Source: Synaphobranchus kaupii (lineage: Eukaryota; Chordata; Actinopteri; Anguilliformes; Synaphobranchidae). From it: a DNA stretch of 64,000 nt. Of this stretch, positions 1 to 12,000 are shown piece by piece. How positions within the stretch are numbered: position 1 is the first letter of the stretch; every line of letters begins with the position of its first letter. The translations under genes were made by a program, and so were the position numbers. The stretch is from positions 109,731,021 through 109,795,020 of the forward strand of contig CM056380.1 in assembly GCA_029718625.1 (NCBI GenBank). The letters run 5' to 3'. The notes beneath the pieces are model-generated. The model ran no database searches, was not told the origin of the DNA, and saw nothing but the letters and a program-made list of their open reading frames with translations.

Positions 1-3000
1 AGGAAGACCGGTATCAGCCGAGCCGATAAGGAGGCGCGCCCTGAGGCTGGTTTCTGTTGTTAATGTCGTGGGGGGGGGGTGACGGTTATTTCCTGCGCCG
101 GGGCATGTGTCAAACTGAACGCTGGTCTACAATCAGGTTTCCACTGTCAGTGTTGGTTTCAGGAAAACAAAATTGTGATGTCATCAAGAAGGCCCACTTA
201 TCGTCAAGGGAACGTAAAGGTAAACGAACAAACCAGCAATTAGTATTGGAAAAAGTAAATGGCACTTTGCAGCCAACTTATTGTTACTAAGCTATACCTA
301 TAGCATTACTGTCCCAAAAGGAAAGCAAGAGGATAGTTAGAAGGTCAGGGGAGCCAAGGTGCAGTCTGGGAAGTGAAGGCATTTTGGGGAGGGGGGGGGG
401 GGGGGGGGGGGGGGTGTCCAAAGGTTGCAGAGGATAAAGGTGTGGCAGGTGTGTAGGGTCTGATGATCTTTTGAATTTGTAACCGACTGGTTCCTTTATG
501 TGCCCGACAGGCTAGCACTATGGCTTTGAATTTTATTGTGAGCAGATATTGATAGGCCGTCCGCGAAGGAATGTTGGGAGTGATTGTGACATCACTGGTG
601 GACAGGTACGTGGAAACTCCCCCCCCCCCCCCCCGCCAGACAAAAGCAATGTGACCAGTAGGTCACATGATATTCTGTCACTTACAACATCAGTCCCACA
701 GGATGGCAGTGTCGTATAATAGTTAGGTTATGGAGTTCAGAGGTTGCAGGTTCAACAACCAAATTGGGCACCATCACTGTACTCTTGAGCAAGGCATTTC
801 ACAGAACTGCTTCAATAAATTCCCCAGGTGTAAATTTGGACTGTATACAGTTACAACGTTTAACATTTGCTAGGAAATAATGCAAAATAAATATTACCTG
901 ACTTGTCATATGCAGCCGAGTCACATGCGGTCACTTCTGGTTTATTTACTCAGATCAGGTTGCAGCCGTTACACAGAAACCGGTCTATTTAAAGCAAACC
1001 TCCTGCTCTACTGCCTACTTTTCTATTCTGGTTATGTCTGATGTCGGTCAGGGAGTTCTCAAAAATATACTCCTTGTTGAGGTGCATTTCAAACCTGCCG
1101 ATGCAAAGCCATTTCTTCAGCTCGAGAAGAACGAACAGAGGCTTTTCTTCAAAACCCTTTGGAGGTCACTCCTTGTAGGCCAATGTTCAGTTTTCCATTT
1201 ACAGTTCATTCTCCCTCCCATATCTGTCCAAGCAGGACACAGACGTCCTTCGATCCGACTGCTTCTAGCAGCCTTGAGGCAGTGTTGCGTTATAGGTCAT
1301 ATAAGGCTGGGTTTGTCAGATTGTGCTTCATCATCAGAAGTAATTGACCACCGGTTTATTAAAGCAAATCCCTGGAAGTTATTTGGACTTATCTTGCTTC
1401 AGATCGTCAACCTGGTCAGGCTCAGAGTACTGTAAGGTTATCAACTTACGTAGTCAGGCTCATAGTGCGGTAAGGTTATCAACAACGTAGTCAGGCTCAG
1501 AGTACTGTAAGGTTATCAACTTACGTAGTCAGGCTCATAGTGCGGTAAGGTTATCAACAACGTAGTTACGCTCATAGTGCCGTAAGGTTATATGCAACCT
1601 GCTCAGGCTCATAATGCTTATAGCAGTGGTCCCCAACCCTGTTTTTGGAGATCTACGGTCCTGTAGGTTTTCATTTCAACCCTAATTTGGCACACCTAAT
1701 TTGGTTGGGGACCACTGGGTTATAGGCAACCTGGTCAGGCTCATAGTGCTATAAGGTCATGAACAACATAGTCAGGCTCAGAGTGGCATAAGACAGGGTT
1801 ATGATCAACCTGGTCAGGCTCATAGTTCCATAAGGTTATGAACAATGTAGTGAGGCTTATAGTGCCGTAGGGTTATGAACAACATAGTCAGGCTCATAGT
1901 GTCATAAGACAAGGTTACGATCAAGCCTGGTCAGGCTCATAGTACAGAAAGGTTATGAGGCTAAAAGCAGTCATCTACAGATGATGCAACTTAATGAGTT
2001 CTAGCCCCTCTCAGCACTGCTGGGGAAACCCGACTGGTTTCTGTTCCACTTCTGCTGTGCTGAAACGCATATAAAGCACCGCTGGTCACGCAGAGAGAGA
2101 GAAATTGTGCTAAGCAATGCTGTAATGCACACACGCTTTATGCACGTTAACACAGGGGTAATACACACACGCTTTACGGATGTTAACACAGGGAGCCGTG
2201 GAGCCAAACCGCAACCACCACAGCAGTGACTAAGAGCCAGCAGGGACATGACGTGTTTCTCTGCCTCTCTGTACTCAGTTTCCCATAATCCTCTACAGTC
2301 GATCACCCTCTGCTCCGCTCTGACAGAACCCTGATAAGTTTATGGTACTATGAGCCTGACTAGGTTGCCACTCAACTTAGTGTATGTAAACTTCTGACCC
2401 CACTGGAATTGTGATAGTGAATTAAAAGTGAAATAATCTGTCTGTAAACAATTGTTGGAAAAATGACTTGTGTCATGCACAAAGTAGATGTCCTAACTGA
2501 CTTGCCAACACTATAGTTTGCTAACATGACATCTGTGGAGTGGGTAAAAATGAGCTTTAATGACTTCAACCTAAGTGTATGTAAACTTCCAACTTCAACT
2601 GTATATGCAAATATATGGAGTATGCAAATTTTAGTATTACTTTTTTAAATGTGAACCGCACTTAAAGAGAATTCCTAACAGCTTCTGTTGGCATGGCAGC
2701 AATGCTGAACTTCAGGAACTCACGTTATAGAGAATGAACTGTCACACACATGCACACACGCACGCACGCACACTGAACTTTGAGGAACTCACGTTGTCCC
2801 GCTGCTCGAAGTCCACCGAACTGGAGACGGAGGTGAGCCGTTCGTAGCGGTCCGGCGTCTCGGAGTGCATCGCTGACGCCACGCTGGAAACCACAGAACA
2901 CAGGGGAGTTAGCTCCGCCCACCCCAGGAGGAGGGAGGGGCCTGAGGGCACACGCTCCGTTTATCGCTGGAGAGATCAAAGGCTGGGGGGGGGGGGTTCA

Positions 3001-6000
3001 TTCCATTTAAATGTCAGTCAAACATTTAGGAAGTGAATCGAAATACAATTCACTAATTTAAAAAAAACATCAAAATAGACCATAGATCATTGTGAGCATA
3101 TTATCAATTCGTGAATTGAATTTCAATTAATGAATTAGTTAATATCCTAAAATGACTGCATTGAAATGTCCTAGACCCACAAACCCAGAGCCTCAGGAGA
3201 CAAGGCCAACTAGTAGGCACTGAAATGGTCTGCAGAGCCTAGAGTAAGCTCACGGGTCGTTATTTTCCCAAAATCTTGAGGATTATCTTTAAGCGCTGAG
3301 GTCACATTCTCCTCGGGAAGCGTCAGGAACGCCGTGCCGGAGGGAGACTCCTTCAGCGGTGAGTCGAGCCTCGTCTTCACGAGGACCTTTACCGGTGAGC
3401 TCAATCTAGGCCTGCACAGAAGCATTTCATGCGGTTTTAGCGGACTATAACCGTACACGCTCTCTCTCAGAAAGGGAGAGGAGCACACAGGTCTATCGCT
3501 GGAGGCAGAGATGATCCGCTTCCCTGCAAATGGCCGCCGAGCGGAAAGTGATCATGCTTCCCCATCACCGCTCAACGGGCCGGGACTCCGGAAGACGACG
3601 TGGTGTTAGTGGTAATTAGACATGCCCAGATTAAGGTAGGGGGGGTGGGTGGGTGGGAGGGGGGCGACTTCACCATTTGTAATTAAAACTATATCTTTTT
3701 CTTTTTGTTTGTTATACCCTTTCCTCTGAGAGGCTTCATTACATAATTTTGCAAATCATAAATAAAAAATAAAGTTGACCTCCCAAGAGTGGTGGCGGGA
3801 ATAAAAAAAATAAAATAAAAAAATAAAAAAATTAAAAAAAAGACATGCCCAGAACCACCCGACAGAACCGCTACCGACCCAACCAGAAGGCAGCAGAGTC
3901 CAGAGTCAAACCCAGAGTGCAGTGCAGCTCTAACGGACGCCCGAGGCGCAGTCACAGCTGAATGTTAGGTGTTAAATTTACGAGCCTGCGGACTCGATGT
4001 TCATTTCGAGCACCGCCCATTTGGACCCGTGCCGAAAAGGGACGCTTTTACTGAGGGGGATGAAAGGCGGTCAATTTGCACTGCGCTACTGAATATGACA
4101 CAGGACCCACTGAGCCTGAAGTCAAAGGGGACAGCTAAATCACTGGACTACATTACCCAGAGCTCCTCAGGATCAGCCGTCTGTGCTGGGCGGGGCTTGC
4201 GTTGATGTGGATCACACCAGAGCAACACCCTACAAAGGTAGCGTTTACAGCAGGGGCGTCAAACTCCAGTCCTGGAGGGCTGCAGTGTCGGCAGGTTTTT
4301 GTGGTTTCAGCCAGCAGCCAATGTAGGCCTTGGTAACAAGACGAGTGGACTCACTTTAGCCAATCAAAAGTGGCGAAACACACCAAGGCTGCATCCCAGC
4401 TCTCCTCTTCCCTGCAAGGCCTGGGGATGACGCAGGCTCACAGGAAGAGGGCAGCTGAGGGGGGGCCACAAAGGAGGGGCCGCAAGCGTGTTGGGGCCAG
4501 ATTGGAGTGCAGAAACCCAGCGGACACTGCTGCCCTCCGGGGGCCTGAGACGGACGCCCCTCCCGCGCAGCGACTCGGATCCTGAGCGAGCTCGAGTCAG
4601 GCGGTCCGCACCGACACCGATTACAGAACCACAGAAACCCCGGAGCCTTGTTACCTGTCTACATAGGCATCCTGCCTCAAGGGGTCATTCGGTGAACTCA
4701 CACAGGCAAAAAAGTGCATGCTTGTCAAAAGAGATCGAACGCAAAGGGTTAGGGTGGCGCCCAGACAGTGTGTCAGTCGGTCAGACCGCAGGAGCAGGAC
4801 GGACCGTTAAATCAGAGACAGAAACACACAAAACCGGAACGCCACTGGCGCTGAGGTCAAAGGTCAGATGTGAGAACGGCGTTCAGACAGAAGTGACAGC
4901 AGAAATCAGTGTCAGAACCCCAGAAACCACACCGCCTAGTCTAGAGCCAGGGAGAGTGTTAATTCACTGCAGAACAGAGAGAGAGAGAGAGACGGAGAGA
5001 AAGGGAGAGAGAGGAGGCCAGTACACAAAAAGAGAACATACTATTCTCGTTCTTCAAAGCTGAAATGTCCCTTGTGTCTTCATGGAGAAAAACAGAAAAG
5101 GGGAAAGACATGAGCTTGGCATGAGCGGGGGGGGGGGGGGGGGGGGTTATGGGGGTTATGGGGGGGTTGGGGGGTTAAGGCCAGCGGGATACCAGCCCAA
5201 CTGACACACTGGTTCACAAACAGAAAGGCAAAGTCGTGTGGATTTAAATTACCCGCAACTGAAAAAGGGGACATGAGTCACAACCTAATAATTAGTTGGT
5301 GGAAGTTTTCAACACTTTACAACCACTTCTCTCACAGAGCTGTGGACTGGAAACTGGAATAAAATGTGTGAACAGGACTAACAAAGAGCGGTTTGCTAAC
5401 GGGCAGAACACAACACACATCTGCTGCATTGAGCGCTCTGGACAATATGCTCTTTGTTTTCATAAACGAAGGTGCTTGGCCTAAGGCAACCCTTGTTTTT
5501 GTTCTTTTTTTTTTTTAAACAGTATTCTTGCTTATATGGAGAACAGAAGGCCAACAAGGTCAACATTGCACACACTGAGCAGACACACTGACACACACAT
5601 AGACAATCCGTCCCATTTGCCAAATCACCCTTAGTTTTTTATTTTTTTATTTAAGATAAACTAGATAGAAGATGTGGAAGATGGCAATGGGGATGAGGGT
5701 GGAGAAGGGGAGGATGAGCTACCACAACCCTAACCCCCAACGGCAGCCATTTTGTTAAAAACGGCCCAAACTGCTCCAGGACTTTGGAGTAAATGCAAGG
5801 GTACCCAGAGTTGAAGGTGTGACCCGCTCCCTACATCTCCCTACATCTCCCCCCCTCTCCCCCCCCCCCCCCCCCCCCCCCCCCCGGGTACCGCAGTGAC
5901 AGCTCAGATCTGGGAGGGGGCGGAGGCGGGAACAAAGAGCCCACAGATACCCCCCCCCCCCGGGCAGAGACAATGGCAGGAGGAAGAGCCAGCTGTCACA

Positions 6001-9000
6001 GTGTGGTGGTGGAGGAAAAGCGTCCAGTCATCCACACACAGCTGAGAGGCAGGCAGGCAGACCGCTCTCCTTCCCTCCCTCTCTCCCTCTCATTGCTCTA
6101 GCCTTAACAAATGGAGTAAGAGGGAAATAGTAAGAGGCAGAAATAGGAGAGATCAGGGATATAAGCACGCTCAGTCGGCACGCATGCACGCAGCGGAGGC
6201 TCTGTGTATGTGTGTGTATATATATATTCATATATACACACACACATACACACAGTTGCACTCAAAATTATTCAACCCCCTTCACTTTTTGCACACTTTA
6301 CTGTGATTTCATTTTAAATGGATAAAATTGCCATTTTTGCCTGCCCATCAATCTACACCCATAAAGACAAAGTGAAAACATTTTTTTAGAAATCTTTGCA
6401 AATGTATTAAAAATCAAAAACTGAAATCTCTCATGTGCATAAGTATTCATACCGTTTGCTTTAATGTATTTTTAAAGTATCATATTTGGTCGCCTATCCT
6501 TTGCCTGCCATGACTTCCTGATGTCTGTGACCCATCAACATCAAAAGACTCTTGATATCTTATTTTCAGGTACTGTTACAAGCGATACTATAACCTCTCT
6601 GCATTTGAATGGATCTCTATAGGAATTGGGGGGTGAGACTAGATTTAGCTGTAAATTACACTGGTACAGTATGGAACACATGACTGGCAAAATGGCTGTA
6701 AGTTATCAAGGGTCTGAGCTATCAAACGAGCCCCAAACCATCACTCTGTTGCCAGATATGGAGAAGATGTGGATGGATCACTGCAAGGGTTATTTCAAAT
6801 GCAGAGAGGTTATAGTACTCATTGATCAATGAGTCAAGCACCGTCAAACGGTCTCTACGGTGTCACTGCGAGTCAAACACTGTCAGACGGTCACTAAGTC
6901 ACAGCATGAATGCGAGTCAAGCACTCTCAGTTCTCGTTAAGTTTTTTTCTATATGACTTTGGATTTCATAATTATACACTACTCACAAAAAGTTAGGGAT
7001 ATTCGGCTTTCGGGTGAAATTTCAGGATGAACCTAAAATGCACTATAACCTTTACAGGTGAAATTAATTTGACCTTCTCTAAACTTTTGAATGCACATGT
7101 CCAACTATTCAATGTTTCAGTACTTTTTGCACAACTTGCTGTTCTCTAACAAGGAGCTGAACGGCAAAATTCACAACAGGTGTTTGATCCATGAATCGAC
7201 CAATAAATTTCCTGGTTCAATTAGAATTGGTATTTAAACAGTCCTCTTCATCATGCTGTTCACATTTTGACATCATGAGACCAAGACGACACCTAACAAT
7301 TGATCAACAGTACCTCGCCATTGCGAGGCTTCAAACAGGATGTTCTCAGAGGGAAGTGGCCACTGAGCTTAGAGTGTCACAGAGTGTCATCAGCAGGTTG
7401 CAACAGAGATACAGAGAGACTGGAAGAGTCACAGAAAGGCATAGAAGTGGACGTCCTTTGGCCACATCCCACACTGATGACCGCTTCATTGTGAACAGTG
7501 CCCTGCGGAACCAGATGATGAATGCCACTCAACTCCAGGCACATTTAAGGGAGGTGAGAGGCACCCAAGTGTCACGTCAGACCATTCGAAACCGTTTACA
7601 TCAGCGTGGTCTGCGTGCTAGACGACCTGCAAGGGTACCTGACCACACCACCAGGCACAGGCGTCATCGTCTTGCATGGGCCAGGGAGCATTTACGCTGG
7701 ACGAGGGACCAGTGGGCCTCAGTGCTGTTCTCTGATGAGTCGATTCACGTTGAGCAGAAATGATGGCCGCCAACGATGTTGGAGACGTCAAGGAGAGCGC
7801 TATGCATCAGCCACTGTTGTCACCAGACGACCCTTTGGTGGTGGCGGTGTTAGTGTGGGCAGGTGTGTCTAGTCAATACAGAACTGCCCTACACTTTGTG
7901 AATGGTACAGTGACAAGCCCATACTACCTGAATAACATCATTAATCCAGTCATTGTGCCCCTGCATGAACAACACAGGCCTAATTTCATCTTCATGGACG
8001 ACAATGCTCCAGCTCATCGAGGTCGCATCATTAGGGAAAGGCTGCTGGAGACTGGGGTACCTCAAATGGAGTGTCCTGCACTTTCTCCAGACCTGAATCC
8101 CATAGAAAACCTATGGGATCAGCTGACTCACCGTGTAGAGGCTCGTAACTCTGTACCCCAGAACCTCAATGACCTGAGGGCCGCCCTTCAAGAAGAGTGG
8201 GATGCCATGCCTCAGCAGACAATAAGTCGACTTGTGAACAGCATGAGACGTCGTTGTCAAGCTGTAATTGATGCTCAAGGGCACATGACAAGTTATTGAG
8301 ACATTGACATTTTTGTTGTGGTATACCCACCACTGTTGTTGGCTTTTGTTTCAATAAATTGTTTGAGATGAGGAAATCACCATTGCATGCTTCTACTTAA
8401 ATGCCCTACTTTCATGATACGTATAATATCACTGTAGCGTGAACTTACATTTTCCATAAATTTCACCCGAAAGCCAAATATCCCTAACTTTTTGTGAGTC
8501 GTGTATATTCAAAAACTTCTCACTTGTTACGATATCTTAGCTTTTCAGTCTGCTGTTTGACTTGGACAAGTCCATAAGACCAAAAATATCTTGCTAAAGC
8601 ACGTTTGATCATCTTGCTTTAGGGGGGCAGGCCTACGCTGAACAGGCCTCTGGGTCGGGGAGTTAATCATTTACTATTTAAATTAGAGTTTGGTAAGAGG
8701 TTTCTGTCTGCTCTTAAGTCGTTTCCAAAAAGGCTATTTTCATCAAGGCCGATGGAATGCAACTGCTCAAACGAATAACATTTAGCATTCCTTCTGCATA
8801 TTTAATGCCCCTGGCATCCTTATGGGGAAGCTAAGTAAAGACAGACTGTGTTTAGTCTTCTTTAAGGTCAGGAAACAGGGTAGAAAGCAGCAGGAAATAT
8901 GGAGAAATGCACCTCCACAGCTGACTGCTGGCACTTGATGAGGGGAATATAAAAAATAAAAAAAAATTGCAAAAGGCATAATGGATTCACGGAACAGATT

Positions 9001-12000
9001 TATTTTTTATTTAATCTTTATTTATACAGGGTAGGATGACTGAGCACGCATGCTGTTTTACAGCAACGCCCTGTTCACACCCCCTGAATTAGCCTAACCT
9101 GCATGTCTTTGGACTGTGGGAGGAAACCGGAGTACCCGGAGGAAACCCACGCAGACACGGGGAGAACGTGCAAACTCCACACAGAACGGCCCTCGGCCGG
9201 GACTCGAACCCGGGGACCGTCTCGCTGTGAGGTGACGTCTCTGTTAGCCTGGAGCTCGATCTTCACCTTGCGTGACCGAGCAGCGAGTTGAGACGTGAAT
9301 CGTTCAGCTCGCTCTCAGTCCCTCTCCACCGGTACATGATCACCTTGTAAGGGATGCAAGGGAATTGAAAACTTTGGTTTTTGGCAGTCGAGGGAAGGGA
9401 GTGGGGGTGACACACGGTACTGCTGACTGACCGATTTCACCCAAGCGTGTGTTCCTTTGGATGACTGACAGCTCATTGTAGCTCCACCCACTGGGGGCTT
9501 CACAAAGCCTCACTGTGCCCATTGCTAGTGTGGCGTCGTAACACAGACTGTACTGTAGACTACCCACATGATCCTGCCATTTTATGTGTTTCTTAAATAC
9601 AGGAGACGCTGGTAAGTAACATGAGTTTTTGGGAATCCCAAATTGAAACTCCATTGTAATTTTCAGAAGATGCATGATGTCGCATGTTTCGGACATCTGG
9701 TCTAGTCTATAGCAATATGTGCACCAGTGGGGAAAATCGGCTGCACCCACATTGCACACACTGAGTACACACTGAGTACACACTGAGTACACACTGAGCA
9801 CACACTGAGCACACACTGAGCACACACTGAGCACACGCAGACACACTGACAAACTGAACTTCTCCGGCAGACTGCAGACAGCAGCTGTCAATGGTGCCCT
9901 GGTACAGAAGATCTAAGTGACTCAGGCAATAATGAAATAAAAAGATAATTCTGCAGCGAGGGTCACAGTGCATCTATGGAGATAAACACAGAGCTGCTGG
10001 GCTTCAGTGTAGGCCCTATAGCCTTGGGTAGCTGACCTGTCAATGAGACTCCATCACAGAGCTGTTTTTACTGAGAAAGAATCCAGGCTAATGCTAGTCA
10101 TTAGCCCTGCGGCGTGCTGGGCCTACGTGGAGAATACGCGTTAGGGAACATCAGCCTTTGACCGGCTGCACTAGGATACCCCTTCATCTCATCTATCAGT
10201 GACTGACAGAAGTCCGGCTTTTGGGATAATAGGCAGACAGATTCCTCCTGACATCCGTCCGTCTACTCTCCTACTTTACCGCTCGCGTCGTACAATTAAA
10301 AGCGGAGCCGGAATGGAGGAAAGACGCAGAGCCGTGGCCATTAGCCTCAGGGAAAAGCAATGCTGGGACGAGCGACCCAGCCCGACGGAAACATGTTTGG
10401 CGGAAAGCACGGGTCGATGCCTTGACGACAGAAACGCATGTGATCCCCCGCCTGCCGTGGATTCACGCTGGTCTGGGCGGGAGACGGGAGGGGCAGCGAC
10501 ATCCAATTATGGATAATTTCATTCTTAACCTACTTTTCACATGAAAAGACAGCCGCCGCAGGGACACACGTCCCTGCCCCCGTCTATCTCTATTCAGAGA
10601 AAGCTGGAGACCCCAGCGAGAAACTTCAGAGGTAGTAACAGCCAATCGGGACGAACCATCCACGCGGTGCAGCCAATCAGGACTAACCAGCCGCGTGGTG
10701 GGAGGGGCTTCTCAGACAAACAGCCTCATGTGGAGCTGGTTTAGCATTTGCTTTCAAAACTGACAACAATACAGCTAGTGTACTGACAGTACGGGGGGGG
10801 GGGGCTTTCCAATACTGGAGATCCTAAAGAAAAAAAGGAGCAATCGAACAAAAATACATTGTACAAAAATAATATCGCTCATTTAACTTGAACATAAATT
10901 CCTGTACAGGAAACCATTATTAGATCAATCAATTGACATATTTGGCAATCCCTGGCGTGGAAACAGTTCGGGTCTCGTTGAGGGAAAGAGAAAACGTGTT
11001 ACATTTCATGAAATACTTTAAACCCCTTTAAAGGACTGCTGAAAATTTTCCATGAAATATCGGTTTCCGTCAAACCTCTCACCGGAGGTTCTAGCATATT
11101 CTCTTGTGCACTTTGGAAAGGAACATGCGTTTTGTAGGGAGAACAGACACAGTGATGCACGCAAGAACATTTTCTGGGGCGGACCTCTTGTCCTCAGTCA
11201 TCGTTGACCTTTGACATCTTTGAAGTGGATCCGTCACGGACTAAGCACACCGTCCTCTTAAACCTTATCTACCTTAAATATCAGTCAGAGAACCACATCT
11301 GAGGGCCAGCTTTCTCTCCACGTTTTTCAAATGTTTTACCAGCATTGAACACATGGATGCATTTCAGACGGCTCTATTTGACGCAGGTGTTTATGGTCAC
11401 ACCCCCCGTGTCCTTACCTGTCTGCGTCGGTCACCAGCGCCAGTCGGCCGTAGTCCCAGGCTACCTTCCGCAGGATGGAGAAGACAAAGAGCAGGGCCTG
11501 GAGGACGCAAAGCAAAAACGGGTGTCCTGTTTACTGTATACTGTTTAGTACGCGACATGCAGTATGCAACAAAAAAAAACATCCGCCATACTATTTTCCT
11601 GTCTTCCTGTGGAAGTGTCGTAAGACGTCCCACCCTTGCGTGGCCATGTTCACATGTTGTTGTTGTTGAAGAAAAACGTCAGCAAAGCTGCGCCTCATAT
11701 TTATGCGACCAAAATCTTTTTGCTTACTTCTTAAAAGTATGCTCCTGAATATACTCAGCAAAACCCCGGAAATAAGTATATAATCCGGGGAATTTTAAGT
11801 ACACTGCATGTAGAGAAAATTTTGCCTACTTAACTCAACCAATGCACCCAACAAGCATACTCAATAGTGTGGGATGGCGCCGATTTGGACACAGCCCTAC
11901 AGGGCCTGTATGTTGTTACATTACAGGTCTTTCTTTCCACCAGTGAGCCAATTAGCTGTATGCATACCCGACAACTCTTTTACAGACAGAGCCTTATTCC

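Larger units (their letters stand above)
8504..11417. other. tmem63b intron, right part
   Basis: Apart from the repeat at 9090-9240, the 11-bp array at 9755-9845 and the poly-G near 10793 I see nothing coding. ORFs at 9340-9891 and 10199-10516 have no recognisable domain or splice context. Confidence 0.55.

Noticed and set aside
4488..5063. 191-codon plus-strand ORF
   Set aside because: Arg/Thr-rich, ends in a GA microsatellite, no recognised domain, lies in a tmem63b intron opposite to no exon.
9340..9891. 183-codon minus ORF
   Set aside because: Its N-terminal half is the 11-bp CACACTGAGT array and the rest shows no domain.
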